Positions 8,317 to 17,097 of a stretch of 64,000 nt of DNA are shown in pieces. This stretch comes from Commensalibacter papalotli (GTDB taxonomy: Bacteria; Pseudomonadota; Alphaproteobacteria; Acetobacterales; Acetobacteraceae): positions 124,001-188,000 of the forward strand of contig NZ_CAMXCI010000003.1 of NCBI RefSeq assembly GCF_947179115.1, read 5' to 3'. The position numbers and the translations under genes are program-made. Below the pieces are notes generated by a model. The model worked only from the letters and a program-made list of their open reading frames with translations, searched no databases and had not been told where the DNA came from. The first letter of the stretch is position 1. Each line of letters starts with the position of its first letter.

Positions 8317-10692
8317 ATGACGTTTAAAGTCTCTTTATTATTACGTGTATCGTTTACTATCACTATTTTTTGTTCCCTGATAGATAAAGGATTGTCCATC
8401 GAGTCAACCTCTGTAGAGCAAACAGAAAATGATGGTGAGCATATTACAGTTACAGGGAAAATCCCAAGATATCATACGGCTTATGGCTTTGCTGGGGATC
8501 AAGCTGGGGGTGGGTTGATGAAACCTGAAACTGCAAATAAAGCGGTTAGTAATATTTCCCAAAATTTTATTCAAATGCAGGCTCCAACATCCAATGTTTT
8601 TAACCTTTTAAGCATGTTGCCTGGGGCAAATGTTTCTAATTCTGACCCTTATGGAATATCTTCACAAAATGATATTACTGTGCGTGGGATGACGGGAAAT
8701 TCAATTGGGTATGTGATGGAAGGGATGCCGCTCAATGACGCATCCGATGGATTTGGATATTTAAATCAATTTGTAGATAGTGAGAATTTACAAAATATTT
8801 CTTTGGCTCAAGGTTCTCCTGATTTGGATAGCCCAGTTTATAATGCGGCCGGTGGTGTTGTTAATTTAAAATTACGAGACCCTGCGGATAAATTTGGCGG
8901 GATGACGGAACTATCATATGGGTCACATAATACAAAGCGTGCCTTTATGCGTATTGATACAGGGGAAATCGGAAAAACAGGGATTAAGGGATTTATTTCT
9001 TATTCTTATACAGGTGCGAGCAATTGGCGTGGACCTGGATATGACCACAGAAACCATATTGATTTCAAGTTTATTAAAGAGTGGGGGAATGATAATCATA
9101 TTTCGTTGCTTGGAGACTGGAATCATGCTCTGACGAGCAGTTATTACACGCCAACCAAATCTGAATGGATTACAGAAGGGGCAGGGAATGGCAATAATTA
9201 TTCAGGAACATGGTATAAAGATCGCCTTGAGAATACAAATTATTGGAAATTATATCAGCAAACTTTTCAACAGGTTTATGTTGCAGCACCATCTCAATTT
9301 ACATTGATGGATAAATTACAATTCAAAGTAACCCCTTATTTTCAATATGGATATGGCAATTCGCCTTATGGCACCATCTTAAATGAAAATGGATTATGGC
9401 AAGGAAATCAACCTGTCGATGGCAAGGTGACTATTCCTGGGGCAGTCGATGGCTCTGCATTGGCAATGGGGGGGTGGTTTCAACGTACGTATCGTTCGGG
9501 ATTTACACCGACACTTACTTATACTTTAAAGCATCATCAACTCTTATTAGGATATTGGTACGATTATGTTGATGATGTCGTAACACAACCTTTTACTGCA
9601 GTTTCTTCGAATGGGAGGCCTTGGGATTTATGGAGTGGCTCTAAAAATAATATTCATTTACCAGACGGTCAACAATTAGCGGCCGAAAATGATCATACGA
9701 TTACGCAAACCAATGCAATTTTCTTGGGTGATCATATGAATTTTATGGATAATAAATTGTTTATTGATGCTGGGTTTAAGCAGGTTTTATTAAACCGCAC
9801 GGGTTGGAATCAATTACCAGGCCCACAATATCGTACAGGACAGAATGTTTCCAAACCTTTGCCCAGAATTGGAATGCGGTATCAATTTACCAAAGAGCAC
9901 CAAATTTTTACCAGTGTAAATACGAATTTTGCAGTGCCTCATAAATCAAAATTATTTGATACTTATGATCCGAACTCTGGGGATCTTGCTCAATCGGGTA
10001 CGAATAAATTAAAAACGGAATATTCTATCGAAGAAGAGTTAGGATATCGATATAATGGACCTCGGTTCTTAGGCAGTATTACGTTTTTTAATTATAATTA
10101 TACAAATCGTATAATTTCAACAATTTTACGTCAAAATGGAGCATGGATTGGTTCCAGTATTAATGCTGGTGGGCAAACATCCCGTGGAGTGGATGCGGAA
10201 ATTGGGTTAAAACCATGGCATCATTTCAGCCCTTATGTTTCTGGTGAATATTTATATACCAGAATGGATAATGATTTGCGTTCTTATGGAGATTTATTAC
10301 CTACTAAAGGAAAGCAGGCTGTGCGTAGTCCTCCTTGGCAATTTGCGGTTGGGTTGACTTATGATAATGGTCATTTCTTTGCAAATGGGGATGTTAAAAT
10401 GGTAGGCAAGCAATATGCTACCTTTATGAATGATGAATCTATGGGATCTTTTGCTACAGGAAATTTAGCATTTGGATATCGATTTGATAGTTATGGCTTT
10501 ATGCAGCATCCCCAAATTAGAATGAATTTTATTAATATTACTGATCAAAAATATTTGTCTGGGGTTTCAAGCCCAACGGGGAATGCCCATACAACCACAG
10601 GGAAATACGGAACATCCATTCCTGGCTCTTCGCCTTATTATAATATCGGTGGTGGGTTCGCAACGATGTTGACGATGACAACAGCTTTTTAA
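8317..10692 (+). CDS. TonB-dependent outer-membrane receptor under TPP-riboswitch control
   Basis: 791 residues. The start is ATG 8317, directly after the riboswitch; an earlier in-frame ATG at 8293 lies inside the aptamer and is rejected. A hydrophobic signal peptide is followed by a TonB-box-like EHITVTGK, a plug domain (VFNLLSMLPG, DITVRGMTGN, YNAAGGVVNL) and a long beta-rich barrel ending in an aromatic residue (TTAF). The riboswitch and the downstream ThiY homologue point to uptake of thiamine or a thiamine precursor; TPP-regulated receptors of this kind have been predicted before. The exact ligand is inference. Confidence 0.92.
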   Translation: MTFKVSLLLRVSFTITIFCSLIDKGLSIESTSVEQTENDGEHITVTGKIPRYHTAYGFAGDQAGGGLMKPETANKAVSNISQNFIQMQAPTSNVFNLLSMLPGANVSNSDPYGISSQNDITVRGMTGNSIGYVMEGMPLNDASDGFGYLNQFVDSENLQNISLAQGSPDLDSPVYNAAGGVVNLKLRDPADKFGGMTELSYGSHNTKRAFMRIDTGEIGKTGIKGFISYSYTGASNWRGPGYDHRNHIDFKFIKEWGNDNHISLLGDWNHALTSSYYTPTKSEWITEGAGNGNNYSGTWYKDRLENTNYWKLYQQTFQQVYVAAPSQFTLMDKLQFKVTPYFQYGYGNSPYGTILNENGLWQGNQPVDGKVTIPGAVDGSALAMGGWFQRTYRSGFTPTLTYTLKHHQLLLGYWYDYVDDVVTQPFTAVSSNGRPWDLWSGSKNNIHLPDGQQLAAENDHTITQTNAIFLGDHMNFMDNKLFIDAGFKQVLLNRTGWNQLPGPQYRTGQNVSKPLPRIGMRYQFTKEHQIFTSVNTNFAVPHKSKLFDTYDPNSGDLAQSGTNKLKTEYSIEEELGYRYNGPRFLGSITFFNYNYTNRIISTILRQNGAWIGSSINAGGQTSRGVDAEIGLKPWHHFSPYVSGEYLYTRMDNDLRSYGDLLPTKGKQAVRSPPWQFAVGLTYDNGHFFANGDVKMVGKQYATFMNDESMGSFATGNLAFGYRFDSYGFMQHPQIRMNFINITDQKYLSGVSSPTGNAHTTTGKYGTSIPGSSPYYNIGGGFATMLTMTTAF

Positions 10693-10745
10693 AAGAAATT
10701 TGATTTAAGATGAGTTTTATATAGTCTTTTTATTTTAATGGATTT

Positions 10746-11837
10746 GTGAATTGTATGAATACTAAATTTAAATCAATTTCAAATATAATATATTTGTTTA
10801 TTATTTTTTGGGTAATTGCATCTGCAAGCTTTTCAGGATCTATTTCTAAATGGGGTTTGGGAGAGAATGATGACAGATTTACTCCAGATGCAATTTTTAA
10901 TAATACAGCACATAAACCGTTTATTTATAGACAGTTAGTCCCTCAAATTGCTGTACACATTGAAAATGTTATACCTGCAACATTGCAACAAGTTATTTTA
11001 AAGAGATTTAATCCTGCTGATTATTATGTTGCATCGCAAAAGATGAATCAAACACTGCATAAATTTGCATATTTGTTGATGTATATTGTTAGTTTCTTTT
11101 GTATTTTCTTCAGTTTGTATATTCTAAGATTAACTTTGATAAATTTGGGATGTAATAATATTATTGCTATTTTTGCTCCGACTATCATGGCATTATTTTT
11201 CCCTTATTTTCAAACTAACGGCGGGCATTATTATGATTATCCAGAAATTCTATTTATGGCAGCAGCTTTTTTATGCACAATTAAAGAAAAATATAGTTTA
11301 TTAGTTGTTATCACAATATTAGCAACTTTAAATAAAGAGACGTATTTCTTTTTTATTATAGTTTTATTTCCAATAATGAAACATAAGCTTACGATGAAAA
11401 AGGCATTGTTTGGAATTTCAGGTTTGGTTATCTTATCTGGAATTTTTAATGTTATTTTAAAATATATGTATTTATCAAGTCCCGGTGGTGTTTTTGAATT
11501 TCATCTATATGATAATTGGGATTTATTAACGCATTTTACAATATATCGTCAGCATGATTTGACTTATGGTATCCCAAACTTGTCCCGTGGTTCTGAACTT
11601 GTTTTATCTATGATATTCTTTGTAATGCTTTTTATAAGTACGTGGCAGACAATTCCTAATTTTATAAAAAATCATATTCGTTTGGCTTTGATTATTAATA
11701 TCCCTTTATATTTTTTGTTTTGTTATGCTGGTGAGGTGCGGGATTTAAGCTTATTGTATGTTGGTATTGTTATTATGGTGGCATACCTCCTGGAACAATA
11801 TATACCTCAGCAAAGTAATGTTAGAGGTGATGAATAA
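10746..11837 (+). CDS. Polytopic membrane protein of unknown function in the thiamine operon
   Basis: 363 residues with about eight to ten hydrophobic segments and conserved-looking polar motifs: FIYRQLVP near residue 60, YYDYPE near 155, LNKET near 195 and GEVRDLSL near 335. The layout recalls multi-pass lipid-linked-sugar transferases, but I cannot assign a family. It lies 53 bp after the receptor and 53 bp before the ThiY homologue with no terminator between, so it is probably co-transcribed and TPP-controlled. Start is GTG 10746 or ATG 10755; neither has a clear ribosome site. Confidence 0.75.
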   Translation: MNCMNTKFKSISNIIYLFIIFWVIASASFSGSISKWGLGENDDRFTPDAIFNNTAHKPFIYRQLVPQIAVHIENVIPATLQQVILKRFNPADYYVASQKMNQTLHKFAYLLMYIVSFFCIFFSLYILRLTLINLGCNNIIAIFAPTIMALFFPYFQTNGGHYYDYPEILFMAAAFLCTIKEKYSLLVVITILATLNKETYFFFIIVLFPIMKHKLTMKKALFGISGLVILSGIFNVILKYMYLSSPGGVFEFHLYDNWDLLTHFTIYRQHDLTYGIPNLSRGSELVLSMIFFVMLFISTWQTIPNFIKNHIRLALIINIPLYFLFCYAGEVRDLSLLYVGIVIMVAYLLEQYIPQQSNVRGDE

Positions 11838-11890
11838 CTAAATTTCTAGTTTTATAATTATCAATAAAAATAAATAAAATACGAGAAAAG

Positions 11891-12838
11891 ATGAATAAAA
11901 TACAATGTTTCCTAATTACTTTTATAGTATGTTTTGGGTGTGTGTTTGGTAGCTTTGCCAATGCTAATGACAAAGTGACTGTGATTTTGGATTGGTTTTT
12001 AAATGCGGGGCATCAATCGCTTTTGGCTGCACAATATAGTGGGGCGTTTGCAAGGCATGGGTTGGATGTGGAGTTAATTGCACCCGCTGATCCTGGAACA
12101 CCTCCTCGGTTGGTTGCAGCAGGTCAGGCGGATTTGGCGATTTCTTATCCTATTCAGTTGGGAATGATGGTGGATAAACACATCCCTTTGGTGCAAGTAG
12201 GATCATTGTTAAATCAACCTTTGGATGTGTTGATTACCAAAGGTGATATTAAGTCTATTAAAGAGCTTAAAGGGAAAAAAATAGGCGTTGCTATTGCAGG
12301 AGATCAACAAGTTGTATTAGGAACGATGCTGACCAGTGCAGGATTATCTTTGTCGGATGTACAGCTGGTTACTGTTAATTTTCAATTAGAACAGGCTTTG
12401 ATGACAGGGGCTGTGGATGCTGTGATCGGAGCAGGACGGAACTATGAATTGTTTGATTTACAACAGCGAAACGTGCCTGTTTCGTATTTTTATCCTGAAG
12501 ATTACGGTGTGCCGACATATGATGAGCTTATTTTTGTAGCTCGTCCAGATAAAACCAAAGAACCTAAAATTGGCAGATTTATGCAGGCTTTGAAAGAAGG
12601 AAACGAGTATTTACAGGCTCATCCTGATGAAATATTAAACAAAGCAATCAAGGATCATCCTGAACTCAATACATCATTAAACAAAGCAGCATGGCAAGCA
12701 ACTTTACCTTTGAACAGTAAAGAGCCAGGAAAGATAGACCAACCTAAAACTCAGAAATTTATTAATTTTATGGTAAGTAAAAATGTCATGCATCATGAAT
12801 ATCCTATATCAGACTATGCAGTGCAGACGGGTAGATAA
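11891..12838 (+). CDS. thiY: ThiY/THI5-like pyrimidine-binding ABC substrate-binding protein
   Basis: 315 residues with a signal peptide (cleavage near ANA/ND). The mature protein opens with VTVILDWFLNAGHQSLLAA, the hallmark of the NMT1/THI5/ThiY family, which binds formylaminopyrimidine or HMP precursors of thiamine. PADPGTPPRLVAAGQADLAI and KGKKIGVA are the usual periplasmic-binding motifs. It is third in the riboswitch operon, behind an outer-membrane receptor, which fits a periplasmic carrier. No permease or ATPase follows, so it must use partners encoded elsewhere, possibly 57857-59553, though that set has its own binding protein. Confidence 0.85.
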   Translation: MNKIQCFLITFIVCFGCVFGSFANANDKVTVILDWFLNAGHQSLLAAQYSGAFARHGLDVELIAPADPGTPPRLVAAGQADLAISYPIQLGMMVDKHIPLVQVGSLLNQPLDVLITKGDIKSIKELKGKKIGVAIAGDQQVVLGTMLTSAGLSLSDVQLVTVNFQLEQALMTGAVDAVIGAGRNYELFDLQQRNVPVSYFYPEDYGVPTYDELIFVARPDKTKEPKIGRFMQALKEGNEYLQAHPDEILNKAIKDHPELNTSLNKAAWQATLPLNSKEPGKIDQPKTQKFINFMVSKNVMHHEYPISDYAVQTGR

Positions 12839-12861
12839 ATATTGTTATAAATAAAATATAC

Positions 12862-12880
12862 TTAACAAATGTTATTTTTT
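12862..12880 (+). terminator. Weak terminator after the thiamine-uptake operon
   Basis: TAAC/GTTA arms around a short AT loop are followed by T6. The stem is short, so this is a tentative end for the thiamine operon. Confidence 0.3.
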
Positions 12881-12882
12881 GT

Positions 12883-13125
12883 TTAATTTAACATAAGCTT
12901 CACAAGATATTTGATGTTTGTGTAAATAACACCAATATTATAATTACCCACTGTATAGCATTGATTTGCAGCTTTTGTAGAGCATTTGACGGCTTCAAAG
13001 TAATCTTTCTTAATGCCGTCGCCTATTTTATACTTTAATCCAAGATTATATTGCGTAGATGAAATACTACTATTTTTTCGTTTCATCTGTGCAAAATTCA
13101 ATGTATTTTTTACATCTCTTTTCAC
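12883..13125 (-). pseudogene. Sel1-repeat gene fragment
   Basis: Up to 80 codons from a GTG. One recognisable Sel1 repeat (TQYNLGLKYKIGDGIKKDY) continues into a second that loses register (NIGVIYTN) before a non-repeat ending. There is no signal peptide, unlike the intact relative at 15147-16124, and no good ribosome site. The piece is too short for a working Sel1 solenoid and looks like a decaying remnant. A short functional protein cannot be excluded. Confidence 0.5.
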
Positions 13126-13138
13126 AATATAGACACTA

Positions 13139-13163
13139 TCAATCCTTTTTTTACTAGGATTGA
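13139..13163. repeat. 8-bp inverted repeat between two small minus-strand genes
   Basis: TCAATCCT and AGGATTGA are perfectly complementary around a 9-nt loop containing a T run. It lies just downstream of the 88-codon membrane-protein gene on the minus strand and may end its transcript, although no T tract follows on that strand. Confidence 0.4.
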
Positions 13164-13179
13164 AACCAGCAGTCTTCGT

Positions 13180-13431
13180 TTAATGATGCTTAATTTTCCG
13201 ACGGTAATATATATAGATACCCAGTATCATTAATATTAACCCAAAGGCAGCAGGAATATAAAAGATTAGTGCATCACTTTTGGTGAAATCAAAATCACTC
13301 CATCGAATAGAACAATATTGCCCACAGCCTGTACTCGCCATTCCGTGGGCAAATTCTACAAGAAAACTATAAAATATAAAACTGGCTATTATAATTAAGA
13401 CACCAACAATAATAAGAATAATTTGGAGCAT
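13180..13431 (-). CDS. Small two-helix membrane protein, unknown function
   Basis: 83 residues from ATG 13431 (88 from an upstream TTG at 13446). A first hydrophobic helix starts right after the initiator (MLQIILIIVGVLIII), followed by a polar loop with two cysteines (GCGQYC) and a second helix ending in a basic YYRRKIKHH tail. This suggests an inner-membrane hairpin with the loop on the outside. It sits between two broken Sel1 genes on the same strand. No family recognised. Confidence 0.5.
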   Translation of the reverse strand: MLQIILIIVGVLIIIASFIFYSFLVEFAHGMASTGCGQYCSIRWSDFDFTKSDALIFYIPAAFGLILMILGIYIYYRRKIKHH

Positions 13432-13498
13432 CAGGCAGGCTTTCAAAATAAAAATATGAGGTATTTATAGTGTGTTTGATATCTCATGGTTAGGGAAA

Positions 13499-13990
13499 TT
13501 ATTTCCTATTTTGTTCAATGTCTTTATAGGTATTGCAAGCTGTTTCTTGGCCTTCGTCACGAAGCGTTTTATATAATGATTTAGCTTTATTGGTATCCAT
13601 AGGGACGCCTTGACCAAAGCAAGAAATATCTGCAAGATAATTTTTTGCAGTCATATTTTCTTGAGCAGCAGCCTTTTCAAACCATGTTTTTGCTTGGTTA
13701 TAATCCTGTGTCATAGGCTTTATCCCAAAATAATACATACTGCCTATATTTGTTTGAGCATCTGTATACCCTTGTTTGGCGGCTTTTTCGATCCATTTTC
13801 TGCCTGTAATGGTATCTTGTTTTACTTTGTTACCATCTACAAGAAGAATCCCCCATTCATACTGAACTTTGGCATCTCCTTGATTACCCAATTTTTCGAT
13901 GGATTAAATATCTTTCGAATGTGCTGATAAGGTTATTATTGAACAAAGAAACATACCACAAAGGAGATAAGAAGAGAGTTTAAAAGACAT
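13499..13990 (-). pseudogene. Secreted Sel1-repeat protein interrupted by an in-frame stop
   Basis: On the minus strand an ATG at 13990 opens a frame encoding a signal peptide (MSFKLSSYLLCGMFLCS, then a hydrophobic run to SAHSKD). A TAA at 13906-13904 (codon 29) stops it. The same frame then continues with SIEKLGNQGDAKVQYEWG and about 130 codons of Sel1 repeats (KAAKQGYTDAQTNIGSMYYFG, KAAAQENMTAKNYLAD) to 13499. Signal peptide and repeats are in one frame separated by a single stop, so this is one gene with a nonsense mutation (or a sequencing error), and the secreted product would not form. Confidence 0.7.
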
Positions 13991-14089
13991 AATTTATCCT
14001 ATTTGAATAAAGTTCAGGTAAAATACTCTATCATATGATTTTCAAGCGGATATATGACTCTTTTAGAAAATGAGATTATTTTAATTATA

Positions 14090-14992
14090 CTAATTTTTTT
14101 TTCGGGTAGGCGTAATGACACAGACTAAACATAAAAAGATCAGAATAACACCTAACCATCCAAGTCCTGATAAATTTTCATTAATAATTGTAACCGCTAA
14201 TAGAGCAGCGACAATTGGCTCAAACAAAGTAATAATAATAGCTGTGCTAGTGGCAATCCTGGCTAGTCCGAAGCCAAAGCAAATATAGCCTAAAAACATA
14301 GGGATTAAAGCCATATAAACTCCTACAGCGGCATTATTCCACGAGTTAAGAAATGCAGAGCCTGTTAAAAATAAAACAGGCATTAATAATAGTCCTCCAA
14401 GTCCAAAAATAGACCCCATAGCGGCCTTGGACTGAATGTGCTGCATCATTAGGTACCGAGCAATCCAAGAGTAAAGTGCATAAGTTAATCCCGCAAGAAG
14501 GGCAAGACCTATTCCTATGGTTATATTAGTATGTTCTGTGTTAACTGTGTGATGTCCTTGCCCAGCAAGGGATAATAAAGCAATACCTAAAATTCCTAAA
14601 CTGGCTCCTATGATCCATTTAATTGAAAATCTTGCCTTTTCCATAATTGCTTCGATAATTGCGGATAATAAAGGGGCAGATCCAATAGAAATCACTGTGC
14701 CAATAGTCACCCCAGCCATACGCATAGATGCATAAAAAGCCAAAGGATAAATAGCAACAGATAGGCCGCCACACAGCACATATTGCCAATTTTTATATAA
14801 ATTAAAGCGATATATATGAATAGATTTTATCGCAATAACTGTTTGTAATAACCCGCCAACACCCATAGCCATAGAGCCAATAGCAATCGGACTGACCTCT
14901 GGTGCAAAAGACGCACTGACCCCTGTGGTTCCCCATAAAACAGCTGCAATAATAACGGCAATAATGCCCAAGAATTGATTATTTCGTGGCAT
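14090..14992 (-). CDS. EamA/DMT-family drug/metabolite transporter
   Basis: 300 residues and about ten hydrophobic helices, typical of the EamA family, in two five-helix halves. The first half opens with AVLWGTTGVSASFAPEVSP, the classic EamA start. The second half shows GLTYALYSWIARY and TIINENLSGLGWLGVILI at its end. A likely inner-membrane exporter of metabolites or amino acids; the substrate cannot be told. It is transcribed toward the Sel1 pseudogene and diverges from the intact Sel1 gene. Confidence 0.88.
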   Translation of the reverse strand: MPRNNQFLGIIAVIIAAVLWGTTGVSASFAPEVSPIAIGSMAMGVGGLLQTVIAIKSIHIYRFNLYKNWQYVLCGGLSVAIYPLAFYASMRMAGVTIGTVISIGSAPLLSAIIEAIMEKARFSIKWIIGASLGILGIALLSLAGQGHHTVNTEHTNITIGIGLALLAGLTYALYSWIARYLMMQHIQSKAAMGSIFGLGGLLLMPVLFLTGSAFLNSWNNAAVGVYMALIPMFLGYICFGFGLARIATSTAIIITLFEPIVAALLAVTIINENLSGLGWLGVILIFLCLVCVITPTRKKN

Positions 14993-15146
14993 GAGATGAA
15001 CTTATGATCAGAAAAAGAATAAGATTAATATCATAAAGAATGGATGAAGATCAAACTATTAATATTTTATGTCATTAAGGGTATGATATGATATTTTTAT
15101 TAGTGTTATGTATTAATTAATAAAGAATTAATTAAGGAGAATATTG

Positions 15147-16124
15147 GTGAAATTAAAATTGTTATTAATGGCTACGGCTTTGTTGTTGCCAATCAGTTCT
15201 GTGTATGCAGAAACAACAGATGAATATGTTGCTGGACTAAAGAAAGAGGCATCAATTGGAAATACAGAAGCTCAGAAAGAGTTGGATAAATTTCAAGGTC
15301 TAAGTAAAAAAGCAAATGCTGGCGATGCACAGGCTCAATATGATTTGGGAATGTTTTATAAAGGTAAAGCTGATCCATATTCGTACACATCAGACAGTTA
15401 TTCAGAGCTTAAATTACAAGAATGGTTTGGAAAAGCAGCTCATCAAGGTAATGCTAATGCGCAGCAAGAACTCATAGCATATTATAAAAAAATAATATCA
15501 AGTAATGATTATAATTATAGTGAAAATGCAAGAAAAATAGTATCTGAAACGAAGAAAAAACTAGAAAATCTACTGTTGAGTCTAGTGAATAAAGGTGATG
15601 CTAAGATACAATATGAGTTGGCTATGTATTATGCCTCAAATTCTGATGATGATAAAATAAGTGAAAAAGCAGGCCCATGGATGGTAAAAGCAGCTGATCA
15701 AGGTTTAGATGAAGCAATGAGTAAGCTTGGTCAATGGTATTTAAGAGGTGTTAATGGAGTTGATAAAAATTATAATAAAGCAAAAGCAATATTTCAAAAA
15801 CTGGCTGATAAAGGAAATAATGAGGGTTTATTCTATTTAGCAAATTGTTATGAGAATGGACTTGGTGCTACCAAAGATAAACAGCAAGCGATAAAGTTAT
15901 ATGAACAGGCTGCTGATAATGGATATATAAATGCTGCAAATAGATTAGCTATTATTTTTCTTAATGATAAAGATACTGATAATTATATGAAATATTATAA
16001 TAAAGTATGTTTTAAAGACCAACTAGCTTGTATGAAGTTAAAAACAGCATCAATGCAAAGTTGTAGCGGGGCAGATCCATATTGTATGTCTGTGTTCAAG
16101 AAGATAATGCCTGGTGAATTTTAG
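15147..16124 (+). CDS. Secreted Sel1-repeat protein
   Basis: 325 residues from GTG 15147, which has AAGGAG seven bases upstream; a TTG just before it is rejected. A signal peptide ends near SSVYA/ETT. The mature part carries about five to six Sel1 units of roughly 36 residues (NAGDAQAQYDLGMFYKG, KAAHQGNANAQQ, KAADQGLDEAMSKLGQWYLRG, NNEGLFYLANCYENGLG, QAADNGYINAANRLA). Four Cys at the C-terminus (VCFKDQLAC, SCSGADPYC) may form disulfides in the periplasm. Sel1 solenoids are protein-interaction scaffolds; the partner is unknown. This is the intact relative of the broken copies at 12883-13990. Confidence 0.85.
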   Translation: MKLKLLLMATALLLPISSVYAETTDEYVAGLKKEASIGNTEAQKELDKFQGLSKKANAGDAQAQYDLGMFYKGKADPYSYTSDSYSELKLQEWFGKAAHQGNANAQQELIAYYKKIISSNDYNYSENARKIVSETKKKLENLLLSLVNKGDAKIQYELAMYYASNSDDDKISEKAGPWMVKAADQGLDEAMSKLGQWYLRGVNGVDKNYNKAKAIFQKLADKGNNEGLFYLANCYENGLGATKDKQQAIKLYEQAADNGYINAANRLAIIFLNDKDTDNYMKYYNKVCFKDQLACMKLKTASMQSCSGADPYCMSVFKKIMPGEF

Positions 16125-16135
16125 ATAAAACAGAA

Positions 16136-16164
16136 AAAAGAGTGCCTGTTATAGACACTCTTTT
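16136..16164. terminator. Bidirectional terminator between Sel1 and pta-like genes
   Basis: AAAAGAGTG and CACTCTTTT form a perfect 9-bp stem with an 11-nt loop and A/T runs on both sides. It lies between convergent genes and can end transcripts from both. Confidence 0.75.
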
Positions 16165-16171
16165 CATATTA

Positions 16172-17092
16172 TTAAACGCTATGATAGTAAGTCAATTTCG
16201 CCATTGCACAAGAAACCAGACGGCTATCAAGACCACTGGCACGGCTGGTTAAAATAATTGGCGCTTTGGCACCAAGGACAATCCCAGCACTGTCAGCATG
16301 AGCAGGCTTATCACCAATAAAGCAAAGCGCTTTAAATAAAATGTTACCAGCTTCAAGATTGGGCGGAATAAGGATTTGGGCTTTACCAGTTACTGGCGTA
16401 TCCAGCTTTTTCATCTCGGCAGCTTTGAGACTGACCGCATTATCCAAAGCCAAGGGACCATCTAAGATCCCGTTTTTAATTTGTCCACGGTCTGCCATTT
16501 TGCAAAGGGCAGCAGCCTCCAATGTTGATGGAATGTCAGGGTTAACCATTTCCACAGCAGATAAAAGGGCAACGCGTGGCACGCCATAACCTAATGCATG
16601 ATGCAAATCAATAGCATTTTGCACAATATGCATTTTGGTAACAAGGTCAGGGAAGATATTTATCGCAGCATCAGAGATAATATATGGTGTTTCCCAATCT
16701 TGGCCATCCATTAAAAATGCATGAGTAATGCGTTTTCCAGTTCTTAACCCATTTTCTTTATTGACGACAGCTTTTAACATCACATCTGTATGCAAGCTGC
16801 CTTTCATTAATAATTGCGCTTTACCTTCACGAATTAACTGCACACTTGTAAAAGCAGCTTGAGTTTCACTTCTCGCATCAACAATTTCATAACCATCCAA
16901 AGAAACATTATGTTGAGCTGCAATGGCTTTGATTTCATCGCTTGGTCCAACAAAAATAGGGTTTAATAACCCCAGCTTATGAGCCTGTATTCCAGACTCA
17001 ATCGCTGTAATTTCACAAGGATAACAAACCGCACATTTCGGAGCTTCTTTTTCTTGAGCTTTTTTAATAAGTCTTTCATGATGTGCAAACAT
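16172..17092 (-). CDS. pta: Phosphate acetyl/butyryltransferase-family enzyme
   Basis: 306 residues, matching the short PTA/PTB fold and the C-terminal half of the enoyl-CoA hydratase/phosphate acetyltransferase type. It would transfer an acyl group between CoA and phosphate in the cytoplasm. Visible motifs are LLMKGSLHTDVMLKAV, THAFLMDG, SDAAINIFPDL, the family's GILDGPLALDNAVS and the C-terminal ADSAGIVLGAKAPIILTSR. No acetate-kinase gene adjoins it. Acetyl versus butyryl specificity cannot be read from sequence, so the symbol is tentative. Confidence 0.82.
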   Translation of the reverse strand: MFAHHERLIKKAQEKEAPKCAVCYPCEITAIESGIQAHKLGLLNPIFVGPSDEIKAIAAQHNVSLDGYEIVDARSETQAAFTSVQLIREGKAQLLMKGSLHTDVMLKAVVNKENGLRTGKRITHAFLMDGQDWETPYIISDAAINIFPDLVTKMHIVQNAIDLHHALGYGVPRVALLSAVEMVNPDIPSTLEAAALCKMADRGQIKNGILDGPLALDNAVSLKAAEMKKLDTPVTGKAQILIPPNLEAGNILFKALCFIGDKPAHADSAGIVLGAKAPIILTSRASGLDSRLVSCAMAKLTYYHSV

Positions 17093-17097
17093 AATGA

